Shown one piece after another: positions 1 to 6,701 of a DNA stretch of 6,701 bases (positions are counted from its first letter, which is position 1; every line of letters starts with the position of its first letter). Source of the DNA: Pseudomonadota bacterium. Its GTDB lineage: Bacteria > Pseudomonadota > Gammaproteobacteria > Burkholderiales > Burkholderiaceae_B. The notes under the pieces are model-generated. The model saw only the letters and a program-made list of their open reading frames with translations. It was not told the origin of the DNA and searched no databases. A program made the position numbers and the translations under genes. Location of the stretch: positions 1 to 6,701 of the forward strand of contig JAEXOO010000052.1 in the NCBI GenBank assembly GCA_023439305.1, read 5' to 3'.

Positions 1-32
1 CGGGCACCAAACTGAAAAACCAGATTCGCTGA
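1..32 (+). CDS. possible 3' end of a convergent gene (9 residues only)
   Basis: One plus-strand frame reads GTKLKNQIR followed by TGA at 30..32. If real, it is the extreme C-terminus of a gene entering from the left and converging on serA, with only 10 bases between the two stop codons. Nine residues cannot identify a family, and a short open stretch at a window edge is expected by chance, so this is only a possibility. Confidence 0.2.
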   Translation, partial: GTKLKNQIR

Positions 33-42
33 GTATTGCCGC

Positions 43-1251
43 TTACCGGGCTTCGATAAGATCGCAACGCAAGGTAGCAGCATGGGCGCGGACGGCTTGT
101 AGCACATCGGCCTGCGGCACGCGGTCCAGATCCGTTACGGCGTAACCCAGTTCGCCCTGCGTCTGCAATTGCTGACGCGTGATGTTCAGGCCATGCTCGG
201 CCAGAATATTATTCAGGCCGCCCATGGCGCCGGGGATGTTGCGATGCACATGCAGCAAACGGCAAGCGCCTTCAATGTCGTGATAGGACACTTCGGGAAA
301 GTTCACCGCCCCCTTGGTCGCTCCGCTGCGCAGATATCCCACCAGTTTCTCGGCGACTTCCCGCCCGATATTCTCTTGTGATTCCTGCGTGCTGCCGCCG
401 ATATGCGGGGTCAGGATCACGTTGGGCATGCCGATCAGCGGGCTTTTCAAGGGCTCGTCCACGCTCTTGGGTTCCGTTGGAAACACATCCAGAGCAGCGC
501 CCGCCAGATGGCCCGACACCAGGGCCTGGTGCAACGCGTCTATGTCCACCACCGTGCCGCGCGACGCATTGATCAGGATGGCGCCCAGCTTCATGGCGGC
601 CAGCGTCTGGGCATTGATGATGTTCTTGGTGGATTGGCCGCCAGGCACGTGCAAAGTGACCACATCCGACTCGGCCAGCATCTGCTTCAGGTTGCTGTAG
701 ACGCGGGCATTGCTCAAGGGCAGTTTGGACTCCACATCGTGATACAGCACGCGCATGCCCAGGGCCTCGGCCAAAGTCCCCACTTGCGACCCGATATTGC
801 CATAGCCGATCACGCCCAGCGTCTTGCCGCGGATTTCATAGGCGCCGTCGGCGCTCTTGTCCCAGAAGCCCTGATGCACGCGCAAGTTCTTTTCGGGAAT
901 GCGGCGCAGCAGCAAAATGGCTTCGCCCAGCACCAGCTCGGCGACTGAGCGTGTATTGGAAAACGGCGCATTGAAGACCGGCACCCCGCGGCCTTGAGCC
1001 TGATCGAGATCCACCTGATTGGTGCCTATGCAAAAGCAGCCCAGCACCTTGAGCTGATCCGCCTGTTCCAGCACACGGCTGTCGAACTGGGTGCGCGAGC
1101 GTATGCCAACGACCTGCGCGCCCTTGACGGCGTCCAGCAACTCCTGGCCCGACAAAGCGCCCTTGTAGGTCTGGATATCAGTAAACCCGGCGGCCTCGAA
1201 GACTTCACGGGCGCTGGGATGGATGTTCTCAAACAGGACAATGCGGCTCAT
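43..1251 (-). CDS. serA: D-3-phosphoglycerate dehydrogenase, ACT-domain type
   Basis: Oxidises 3-phosphoglycerate to 3-phosphohydroxypyruvate with NAD+, the first step of cytoplasmic L-serine synthesis. The 402-residue product matches the short E. coli-type SerA (410 residues). Visible landmarks: substrate-loop Arg51 in GIRSRT, the fingerprint CFCIGTNQVDL (72-82), NAPFSNTRSVAEL (94-106), the Rossmann loop GYGNIG (149-154), and the catalytic set Arg231 (NASRGTVVD), Glu260 (FPTEP) and His283 (TPHIGGSTQE). These three align at a constant offset of 9 with E. coli Arg240, Glu269 and His292. The C-terminal ACT domain (about 331-402) keeps His336, Asn338 and Asn356, equivalents of the E. coli serine-binding residues, so feedback inhibition by L-serine is predicted. 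I chose the ATG at 1251 (MSRIVLFENIHPSAR) because it fits the family N-terminus and has a weak GGA 6 bases upstream. An in-frame ATG at 1266 adds MSGTI, has no Shine-Dalgarno, and lies 4 bases from the upstream palindrome. No clear terminator follows the stop. Confidence 0.96.
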   Translation of the reverse strand: MSRIVLFENIHPSAREVFEAAGFTDIQTYKGALSGQELLDAVKGAQVVGIRSRTQFDSRVLEQADQLKVLGCFCIGTNQVDLDQAQGRGVPVFNAPFSNTRSVAELVLGEAILLLRRIPEKNLRVHQGFWDKSADGAYEIRGKTLGVIGYGNIGSQVGTLAEALGMRVLYHDVESKLPLSNARVYSNLKQMLAESDVVTLHVPGGQSTKNIINAQTLAAMKLGAILINASRGTVVDIDALHQALVSGHLAGAALDVFPTEPKSVDEPLKSPLIGMPNVILTPHIGGSTQESQENIGREVAEKLVGYLRSGATKGAVNFPEVSYHDIEGACRLLHVHRNIPGAMGGLNNILAEHGLNITRQQLQTQGELGYAVTDLDRVPQADVLQAVRAHAATLRCDLIEAR

Positions 1252-1270
1252 GATGGTTCCACTCATTGAT

Positions 1271-1291
1271 ATAGTATCTAAATGGTACTAT
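1271..1291. promoter_or_regulatory. imperfect palindrome upstream of serA, possible operator
   Basis: Outer arms ATAGTA (1271-1276) and TACTAT (1286-1291) are perfect inverted repeats separated by 9 bases; the arms extend inward by one G-T mismatch and one further C-G match. The 21-base element is AT-rich in a GC-rich region, starts at the last base of the predicted serA -10 hexamer and covers the expected transcription start. That placement suits a repressor operator. I cannot name the regulator; the symmetry and size would suit a dimeric helix-turn-helix protein such as a GntR- or MarR-type factor, which is inference only. Confidence 0.4.
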
Positions 1292-1318
1292 TTTTAGGCC
1301 AAATTCGCAGAGCATCAA
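1291..1318 (-). promoter_or_regulatory. candidate sigma-70 promoter of serA
   Basis: On the minus strand TTGATG (1318 to 1313, four of six matches to TTGACA) is followed after 16 bases by TAAAAA (1296 to 1291, four of six matches to TATAAT). Transcription would start near 1284, leaving a leader of about 33 bases to the chosen ATG at 1251. A second -10-like hexamer, TACTAT (1276 to 1271), would start transcription close to the 1266 ATG and is less convincing. The promoter is downstream of the terminator at 1348..1375, which supports independent transcription of serA. Confidence 0.4.
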
Positions 1319-1347
1319 CAATGCCGTCATGGGCATGTGCAGCGCCA

Positions 1348-1375
1348 TGAAAAACGGCCCGCTCAGCGGGCCGTT
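1348..1375 (-). terminator. intrinsic terminator after the cytochrome c peroxidase gene
   Basis: Read on the minus strand, AACGGCCCGC, loop TGA, GCGGGCCGTT makes a perfect 10-bp, GC-rich stem (1353-1362 paired with 1366-1375), and the 3' arm runs into a run of five T (1354-1350). It begins 18 bases after the peroxidase stop codon and lies before the serA promoter, so it separates the two units. Confidence 0.88.
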
Positions 1376-1393
1376 GCTCAAGTGCGCCGGAGA

Positions 1394-2395
1394 TCAGGAA
1401 CCAAAGGGCACTGGACGCGGCGTGTTATCGCGCGAGGGCGGCAAGATAGGCAGCACGATTTCAGGCTGTTTGCCCGTCAGCGTCTTCAGGAAAGCCACGA
1501 TCTGGGCATTTTCTTCAGCGCTGAAACTGCGGCCCAACTGCAGGCGGCCCATGATGTCCACCGCTTCGGTCAAAGTATTGACCGCACCGTCGTGGAAATA
1601 AGGGTAGGTCAATTCGACGTTGCGCAGCGTGGGCACCTTGAAATTGAAGCGGTCAGCATCCTTGCCCGTGACCGCAGCGCGGCCTTCGGCGGGGTTCTTG
1701 GTCTGGTAGGGCTCGACCACGCCCATTTTCTGGAACGAGGTGCCGCCGACGTTGGGACCGTTATGGCACGCTACGCAGCCGCTGGCCTTGAACAACTGAT
1801 AGCCGGCCAGCTCCTGGTCGGTAATGGCCTTCTTGTCGCCCTTGAGCCAAAGATCAAAACGCGAATCCGGCGTGACCAGCGTTTCTTCGAAGGCGGCGAT
1901 GGCCGACGTGACTTCCTCGATGCCGAACTCGTCCTTGCCAAAGACCTGTTTGAATTCTTGCTTGTACTCGGGAATGGAGCTCAGGAACTCCAGCGCCAGT
2001 TCGTGGGTGAAAGCCATTTCCATCGGGTTGGCGATCGGACCGCCTGCTTGTTCGCGCAGGTCGCCGGCTCGGCCATCCCAGAATTGGGCCACGTTCAGAC
2101 TGGAGTTCAGCACGGTGGGCGAATTGATGGGGCCTTCCTGCCAGCGGTCGCCGATGGAGGTGCGAATATTGTCCGTTCCGCCCATGCTCATGTTGTGGCA
2201 GGAGTTACAGGAGATAAAACCGGAGCGCGACAGGCGAGGCTCAAAAAACAGCTTCTTGCCCAGCTCCACGCGCGCGGGATCAGTCACTTTGACTTCGGGA
2301 ATGACCTGGACCGGCTCGTTGGCTTGTGCGTGCACGGCGGTGCCGACAAACAACGTTGCCGACAGGACAGAAAGGGCAAACAGGCGTGCTTTCAT
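1394..2395 (-). CDS. periplasmic di-haem cytochrome c peroxidase (CcpA/MacA family)
   Basis: Reduces hydrogen peroxide to water in the periplasm with electrons from small c-type cytochromes or cupredoxins. The 333-residue precursor begins with a Sec signal peptide (MKARLFALSV..., probable cleavage after VHA, residue 23). Two haem c sites are present: CNSCH (63-67), the peroxidatic low-potential haem of the N-terminal domain, and CVACH (207-211), the electron-transferring high-potential haem. The family block NSPTVLNSSLNVAQFWDGRA (91-110) carries Trp106, and Glu126 follows; both match P. aeruginosa CcpA Trp94 and Glu114 at an offset of 12. Met282 in IMGRLQLG is the likely distal ligand of the C-terminal haem. 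Oddly, residue 83, at the place of the distal His71, is Asp (SIGDRW). The frame stays open upstream to 2668, but the start at 2395 is fixed by the signal peptide and Shine-Dalgarno. The gene is flanked by terminators and so is monocistronic. The upstream FNR-like box suggests induction at low oxygen. Paralogues of the MauG branch are unlikely given the CcpA-like spacing. Confidence 0.94.
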   Translation of the reverse strand: MKARLFALSVLSATLFVGTAVHAQANEPVQVIPEVKVTDPARVELGKKLFFEPRLSRSGFISCNSCHNMSMGGTDNIRTSIGDRWQEGPINSPTVLNSSLNVAQFWDGRAGDLREQAGGPIANPMEMAFTHELALEFLSSIPEYKQEFKQVFGKDEFGIEEVTSAIAAFEETLVTPDSRFDLWLKGDKKAITDQELAGYQLFKASGCVACHNGPNVGGTSFQKMGVVEPYQTKNPAEGRAAVTGKDADRFNFKVPTLRNVELTYPYFHDGAVNTLTEAVDIMGRLQLGRSFSAEENAQIVAFLKTLTGKQPEIVLPILPPSRDNTPRPVPFGS

Positions 2396-2400
2396 GACGA

Positions 2401-2407
2401 CTTCCTT
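2401..2407 (-). promoter_or_regulatory. ribosome binding site fixing the peroxidase start
   Basis: AAGGAAG on the minus strand lies 5 bases before the ATG at 2395. It supports this start, at the signal peptide, over any start in the roughly 90-codon open extension upstream. Confidence 0.75.
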
Positions 2408-2451
2408 ATGGGATGATAAAAATTCCTGCCAGTTGGATCCGGGTAGGACCC

Positions 2452-2476
2452 ATAACCCTTCCGGCCTTAAGGTTAT
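2452..2476. repeat. imperfect inverted repeat over the predicted peroxidase transcription start
   Basis: ATAACC (2452-2457) and GGTTAT (2471-2476) are perfect inverted arms, extended inward by CTT/AAG with a one-base bulge. A smaller palindrome, CCTTAAGG (2465-2472), is nested inside. The element overlaps the predicted -10 and start site of the peroxidase promoter, so it could be a second regulatory site or a hairpin at the 5' end of the transcript. No regulator can be named. Confidence 0.3.
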
Positions 2477-2480
2477 CGTA
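2475..2480 (-). promoter_or_regulatory. candidate -10 element of the peroxidase promoter
   Basis: TACGAT (2480 to 2475) matches TATAAT at four of six positions. No acceptable -35 hexamer lies 16 to 18 bases upstream (the bases there read ATATGT), as is common at activator-dependent promoters. The implied start near 2468 is 41 to 42 bases from the centre of the FNR-like box and gives a leader of about 73 bases. Confidence 0.45.
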
Positions 2481-2502
2481 AGAAAAGTCGACTCATTACA
2501 TA

Positions 2503-2516
2503 TTGATACACCGCAA
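2503..2516 (-). promoter_or_regulatory. FNR/ANR-like binding box upstream of the peroxidase gene
   Basis: The minus strand reads TTGCGGTGTATCAA, eight of ten matches to the FNR/ANR consensus TTGAT-N4-ATCAA: the ATCAA half is perfect and the other half keeps TTG. Its centre (2509.5) is 41.5 bases from the start predicted from the independent -10 match, the class II activator position. Cytochrome c peroxidase genes in other proteobacteria are known FNR/ANR targets, which makes the site more believable than sequence alone. The assignment to FNR, rather than another CRP/FNR-family protein, is inference. Confidence 0.55.
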
Positions 2517-2610
2517 AGAAACTGCAGACAATTCGCGCTATGGGGAACTTTCCAGATTGCCCCTTCTACGCATTCCGCACACAGAACGCCAGGCTGCTGT
2601 GCCCGCCTAT

Positions 2611-2646
2611 AAAAAACGCGCTGCGGATCCGACGATCCACAGCGCG
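2611..2646 (-). terminator. intrinsic terminator of the liv-type transport operon
   Basis: On the minus strand a 13-bp stem forms between CGCGCTGTGGATC (2646 to 2634) and GATCCGCAGCGCG (2629 to 2617), with one U-G wobble and a 4-base loop, directly followed by six T (2616 to 2611). It starts 38 bases after the livF stop. The remaining bases between here and the peroxidase start hold the promoter elements listed separately and no gene that I can support. Confidence 0.92.
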
Positions 2647-2683
2647 CTCCATGCGAAAAAGCGGACAATATCCCGCGTTCTGC

Positions 2684-3388
<705 letters not shown>

Positions 3389-3394
3389 GACGTC

Positions 3395-4186
3395 CTACCT
3401 CGGTGTTACCGGCGTGTCGTCGTCGCCCAGATAGGCTTGACGCACGTCTTCGTTGTCGCGGATCTCGGCGGCCGTACCGGTAGCGATGATATGCCCGGCC
3501 ACCAGCACGGAAATGCGGTCAGCCAGGCGGAACACCGCTTCCATATCGTGCTCGACCAGCAGCATGGTCGCCTTGCCGCGCATGGATTCAATCAGTTCCG
3601 TCAGGCGCAGGGTTTCGTCCGGCCCCATGCCCGCCATGGGCTCATCCAGCAGCAGAACCTGAGGACGGCTGGCCAGCGCCAGGGCGAACTCGACCTTGCG
3701 CTGCTCGCCATGCGGCAGCACGCCGGCCTGGGTCTGCAGCAAGTGGGCGTCAATAGCGCACTCGGCCGCCAGCGCGCGAGCCTGCTCGTACAACTGAGAC
3801 TCGTCCTGGCGCGCCCGCCAGAAGCGAAAGCTGCTGCCGCTGCAGGCCTGCAAGGCCAGCACCAGATTATCCAGAACCGTGTAGTTCTTGAAGATGTTCG
3901 TGATCTGGAACGAACGCGCCAGTCCGGCTGCCACGCGCTGATTGCCCGACATCGAGGTCACGTCTCGGCCGCCCAGCAGCAACTGGCCTTCGTCGGGATT
4001 CAAGGTGCCCGACAACAGATGGATCAGAGTGGACTTGCCCGCCCCATTGGGGCCGATCAAGCCGTGGATTTCGCCGGGGACCAGGTTCAAGGAGACATCA
4101 TCGGTGGCCTTCAGGGCACCGAAACGCTTGACCAGGCCGCGCGCCTCCAGGGAGGCGGCATGGCTCGCCATCGTCAGTGTGCTCAT
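3395..4186 (-). CDS. livG: branched-chain amino-acid-type ABC transporter, ATP-binding protein LivG
   Basis: Second ATPase of the transporter, 263 residues, typical for LivG. Motifs: Walker A GPNGAGKS (45-52), Q-loop Gln94 in RSFQITNIF, signature LPHGEQRK (157-164), Walker B VLLLDEP (177-183) with Glu182, the LivG-type AGMGPDE stretch (185-191), and switch His213 in LVEHDM. The signature has Pro-His in place of the usual Ser-Gly, in line with the looser LPxGxQR form often seen in LivG. The ATG at 4186 overlaps the livM stop in an ATGA arrangement, with a strong AAGGAG 5 bases upstream inside the livM end, so livM and livG are translationally coupled. An internal Met at residue 6 is a less likely start. 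Because LivF lacks the switch His and LivG has it, the two ATP sites are probably unequal. Confidence 0.94.
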   Translation of the reverse strand: MSTLTMASHAASLEARGLVKRFGALKATDDVSLNLVPGEIHGLIGPNGAGKSTLIHLLSGTLNPDEGQLLLGGRDVTSMSGNQRVAAGLARSFQITNIFKNYTVLDNLVLALQACSGSSFRFWRARQDESQLYEQARALAAECAIDAHLLQTQAGVLPHGEQRKVEFALALASRPQVLLLDEPMAGMGPDETLRLTELIESMRGKATMLLVEHDMEAVFRLADRISVLVAGHIIATGTAAEIRDNEDVRQAYLGDDDTPVTPR

Positions 4187-5154
4187 GCCTGCTCCTTGGC
4201 CAGCTTGGCAGTGGTTGCGGGATCAGCCGCAGAACGGATGCGCACCAGGCCAGCCAGGCCCTTGGGTGCGAAGAACACCACGACCAACAGCAGAATGCCC
4301 AAGGGCATGTGCCAGTACTCTGTCCAGTTACGCAGGATTTCTTCCAGCACCAGCATCACGAACGCGCCCAGCGCACCGCCATACAGCAATCCTATGCCCC
4401 CCACCAGCACCATGATGATGAGATCGGCGGACTGGGTCCAGTTCATCAGGCTGGGCGACACAAACAGGTTGTGATTGGCCAGGAGCGCGCCGGCCAGCCC
4501 CATGACCGCGCCGCTGATGGTGTAGGCCGTCAGGCGAATGCGGTAGACCGGGTAGCCCAGGGACTGCATGCGGCTTTCGTTTTCGCGGGTGCCCATGAGC
4601 GCCTGCCCGAAGCGGGCGTTGACCAGCCGCTGAAACAGAAACAGCGCCGCGACCAGGATAGCCAGCACCAGGTAATAGAAAACCAGCTCATTGCTCAGGT
4701 CCAGGCCCGGCAATTGGGAAGCGTTGTACAGATTCAGGCCATCCTCGCCGCCGTACTTGCGCAGAGACATGAACACGTAATAGATCATCTGCGCAAACGC
4801 CAGCGTGATCATGATGAAGTACACGCCGCGGGTGCGCAGCGACACCGCTCCCGTCAGACACGCCAGCAGCCCCGACACCAGCATGGCAGCAGGCCAGGCG
4901 ATCAGACCGCTGTCCACGCCTTCGGTCGCCAGAATGCCCACGGTATAGGCGCCCGCTCCAAAGAAGGCGGCATGGCCCAGGGCCACCAGGCCGCCATAAC
5001 CCAGCACCAGATTCAGGGCACTGGCCGCCAGCGCATAAATGAAGATGCGCCGTACAAAGGATACGTAGAACTCGAGTCCGTACAAGGGCGCCAGCAGCGG
5101 GAACGCAATCAGCGCCGCCAGGGCCAGGACGGTAAAAATACGCGAAGTATTCAT
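4183..5154 (-). CDS. livM: branched-chain amino-acid-type ABC transporter, permease LivM
   Basis: Inner-membrane permease that pairs with LivH to form the translocation path. The 323-residue product is strongly hydrophobic with about eight or more membrane segments (for example about 7-27, 38-56, 84-104, 111-130, 158-175, 242-270 and 284-297). Family marks: LVLGYGGLVALGHAAFFGAG (49-68), LRTRGVYFIMITLAFAQMIY (107-126), the cytoplasmic coupling loop MGTRENESRMQSLGYPVYRI (187-206) and GGIGLLYGGALGAF (252-265). I chose the ATG at 5154 (MNTSRIFTVL), 4 bases after the livH stop and with GAGGT 7 bases upstream. An in-frame start at 5205 would add 17 residues (MFWFSVLRV...) that overlap livH and do not look like the family. 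The hydrophilic tail (about 305-323, rich in Ala and Lys) is presumably cytoplasmic. Confidence 0.94.
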   Translation of the reverse strand: MNTSRIFTVLALAALIAFPLLAPLYGLEFYVSFVRRIFIYALAASALNLVLGYGGLVALGHAAFFGAGAYTVGILATEGVDSGLIAWPAAMLVSGLLACLTGAVSLRTRGVYFIMITLAFAQMIYYVFMSLRKYGGEDGLNLYNASQLPGLDLSNELVFYYLVLAILVAALFLFQRLVNARFGQALMGTRENESRMQSLGYPVYRIRLTAYTISGAVMGLAGALLANHNLFVSPSLMNWTQSADLIIMVLVGGIGLLYGGALGAFVMLVLEEILRNWTEYWHMPLGILLLVVVFFAPKGLAGLVRIRSAADPATTAKLAKEQA

Positions 5155-5158
5155 GTCA

Positions 5159-6079
5159 TCAACCTCGCGCCGGGAATAGACCCGAAGGACGGAAAACCAG
5201 AACACCGGCCATCAGCACGTAGATCAGAATGGCAGCCACGGTCGGCCCCACGCTGGAAGCCACGTCCGCCGGGAACACATTGCGCAGCAGCATGGGCAGG
5301 AAGGCGCGGCCGGCGGTATCCACCATGCCCACCAGCAAGGCGCCCACAAACGCGCCGCGGATCGAGCCAATGCCCCCGATCACGATACACACCAGCACCA
5401 GGATGAGGATGTCCTCGCCCATGCCGATCTGCACGGCGGTAATAGGCCCCAGCAAAGCGCCGGCCAGGGCCGCCAGGGCCGCCCCGAGCGTGAATACGCC
5501 CAGGAACAGCACCGGCACCTTGACCCCCATCAATGTCGCCATCTGACGGTTCGATGCACCCGCCCGCACCAGCACCCCGGCGCGTGTCTTGGTCACGAAG
5601 GCATACAGCGCCAGCGCCATGACCAGACCGACCGCGATGATCATCAGGCGAAACGCCGGATACAGGAAGTCGGGCAAGAGTTCGACAGGACCGGCCAGAG
5701 CGGCCGGCATGTTGAGCATCACGGGCGTGGGTCCCCAGATCATCTTGACCAGGTCATTGGCGATCAGAATGACCGCGTAGCTGCCCAGCACCTGCGCCAG
5801 ATGGTCGCGGGTGACCAACTTGCGCATGATGAGTACTTCCAGGGCAATGCCCACAAGAGCCGTTACCGCCACCGCCACGATGATGGCGGCGGTGAACGAG
5901 CCGGTACGCTGCATGGTTTCGGCGGCCACATAGGCTCCCGCCATATAAAGGGAGCCATGGGCCAGGTTCATGATGTCCATGATGCCGAAGACCAATGTGA
6001 GGCCCGCGGCAATCAGGAACAGCATCAAACCGAACTGCAAACCATTCAGCAGTTGCTCGGTTATCAGAATGAGCGACAT
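5159..6079 (-). CDS. livH: branched-chain amino-acid-type ABC transporter, permease LivH
   Basis: Inner-membrane permease, partner of LivM. The 306 residues are the usual length, with about eight hydrophobic segments (for example about 14-34, 43-53, 64-85, 97-115, 143-162, 189-211, 224-251 and 277-296). Family marks: the N-terminal LFLIAAGLTLVFGIMDIMNL (20-39) followed by AHGSLYMAGAY (40-50), the cytoplasmic coupling loop VRAGASNRQMATLMGV (171-186), and GGIGSIRGAFVGALLVG (235-251). The ATG at 6079 is preceded by AGGTGG with a 7-base spacer. The 18-base gap after the binding-protein stop holds that ribosome binding site and no terminator, so transcription should run through from the upstream gene. 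Confidence 0.95.
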   Translation of the reverse strand: MSLILITEQLLNGLQFGLMLFLIAAGLTLVFGIMDIMNLAHGSLYMAGAYVAAETMQRTGSFTAAIIVAVAVTALVGIALEVLIMRKLVTRDHLAQVLGSYAVILIANDLVKMIWGPTPVMLNMPAALAGPVELLPDFLYPAFRLMIIAVGLVMALALYAFVTKTRAGVLVRAGASNRQMATLMGVKVPVLFLGVFTLGAALAALAGALLGPITAVQIGMGEDILILVLVCIVIGGIGSIRGAFVGALLVGMVDTAGRAFLPMLLRNVFPADVASSVGPTVAAILIYVLMAGVLVFRPSGLFPARG

Positions 6080-6097
6080 GCTTCTACCACCTGAATC

Positions 6098-6701
6098 TTA
6101 TTTAAGTTTGCAGTCTTTGACGTAAACGTCCTGATAGCTATCGAACACCTTGCTGACCAGACGGTTCACAAGACGTCCGTCGGCGTCTTTCTCCACCTTG
6201 CGCAAGTAATACGCCTGGATGGGGAAGTTGTTCGTGCCGTAGGTGAACTTGCCGCGCACAGAGTCGTAGTCAGCGGCCTTCAAGGCCTTGAGCACGGCTT
6301 CGCGGTCTTTGACATTGCCATCGACTTGCTTGACGGCGGCATCAATGGCCAGAATCACGTCATAGGCCTGGGCGGCGTAGACGGACGGATAGCGGCCGTT
6401 GTATTCCTTGCGGAACGCATCGACAAATGTCTTGTTGGCCGGCACGTCCAGGTCTTGCGACCACTGCGCGGTGTTGTACATGCCCAGGATGGGATCGCCC
6501 ACGGCAGGAATAATGTCTTCATCACCCGAGAAGGCAGGTCCCAGCAGCACGATGTCCTTGTCCAGGCCGGCGGCCACGAACTGCTTGATGAAGTTGATGC
6601 CCATGGCGCCGGGCAGGAAGAAAAACACGGCCTGGGGCTTGGCGGCGCGAATCTGCGCCAGCTCGGCGGCATAGTCGATCTGGCCCAGCTTGGTGTAGAT
6701 C
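6098..6701 (-). CDS. periplasmic substrate-binding protein of the ABC transporter (C-terminal 200 residues; start outside window)
   Basis: The frame is open to the window edge, so the N-terminal part, including any signal peptide, is missing. The visible 200 residues have the pattern of the second lobe and hinge of Leu/Ile/Val-type binding proteins (Peripla_BP_6 family): IYTKLGQIDYAAELAQIRAA, then KPQAVFFFLPGAMGINFIKQ, a strand-turn at DIVLLGPAFSGDEDI, the hinge region GMYNTAQWSQDLDVPANKTF, and AYDVILAIDAAVK. The product captures the solute in the periplasm and delivers it to LivHM. The stop is TAA at 6098-6100. The ligand cannot be decided: this family binds branched-chain amino acids, other amides and also aromatic acids, and the pocket residues are mostly in the missing part. 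livK would be a natural symbol by position, but I leave it empty for that reason. Confidence 0.9.
   Translation of the reverse strand, partial: IYTKLGQIDYAAELAQIRAAKPQAVFFFLPGAMGINFIKQFVAAGLDKDIVLLGPAFSGDEDIIPAVGDPILGMYNTAQWSQDLDVPANKTFVDAFRKEYNGRYPSVYAAQAYDVILAIDAAVKQVDGNVKDREAVLKALKAADYDSVRGKFTYGTNNFPIQAYYLRKVEKDADGRLVNRLVSKVFDSYQDVYVKDCKLK

Noticed and set aside
1..42. Terminator after serA in the TTTTT stretch on the minus strand
   Set aside because: No stable GC-rich hairpin precedes the T run within the visible bases, so I do not call a terminator here.
1337..2416. Long plus-strand open frame opposite the cytochrome c peroxidase gene
   Set aside because: It is antisense to a clearly conserved two-haem protein, and its translation is rich in Arg, Gln, His and Gly with no recognisable motif, as expected from the complement of a GC-rich gene.
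2435..2630. Repeated GGATCC at 2435-2440 and 2625-2630
   Set aside because: A 6-base coincidence; the second copy is part of the terminator stem and the flanks are unrelated.
2396..2668. N-terminal extension of the peroxidase frame (91 more codons)
   Set aside because: It would put the signal peptide in the middle of the protein, ignores the good Shine-Dalgarno at 2401-2407, and runs through the terminator and promoter elements.
5155..5205. Longer LivM start at 5205
   Set aside because: The extra 17 residues overlap livH and do not resemble LivM; the start at 5154 has a better ribosome binding site and the typical short spacing after livH.

Overview
The window looks like chromosomal DNA from a GC-rich betaproteobacterium. 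The close match of the SerA and Liv proteins to what I know from the Bordetella/Achromobacter/Alcaligenes group makes Alcaligenaceae (Burkholderiales) the best guess, but this rests on recalled protein similarity, not on a marker gene. All convincing genes are on the minus strand, so the biological reading order runs from high to low coordinates. No tRNA, rRNA, CRISPR array, insertion sequence or prophage part is visible.

Layout in transcription order. From the right edge to about 2684 lies a five-gene branched-chain amino-acid-type (HAAT family) ABC transporter operon: the C-terminal part of a periplasmic binding protein (cut by the window end), two permeases (livH, livM) and two ATPases (livG, livF). 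The genes are tightly packed (gaps of 18, 4 and 6 bases and one 4-base ATGA overlap) and the operon ends at a strong intrinsic terminator at 2611..2646. Next is a 288-base gap carrying a promoter with an FNR/ANR-like box placed exactly as in a class II activated promoter. It is followed by a monocistronic gene for a secreted di-haem cytochrome c peroxidase (1394..2395), closed by a second intrinsic terminator (1348..1375). Last is serA (43..1251), D-3-phosphoglycerate dehydrogenase with a C-terminal ACT domain, with its own candidate promoter overlapped by a palindrome that could be an operator. The first 32 bases may hold the tail of a convergent gene.

The three units are unlikely to form one pathway: solute uptake, periplasmic peroxide removal under low oxygen, and serine biosynthesis each have their own transcription signals. 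Most of the window is ordinary housekeeping and transport content. The observations most worth checking are the Asp in the peroxidase at the position of the usual distal His ligand of the peroxidatic haem, the FNR-type promoter in front of that gene, and the palindrome over the predicted serA transcription start. I found no convincing new multi-gene system.
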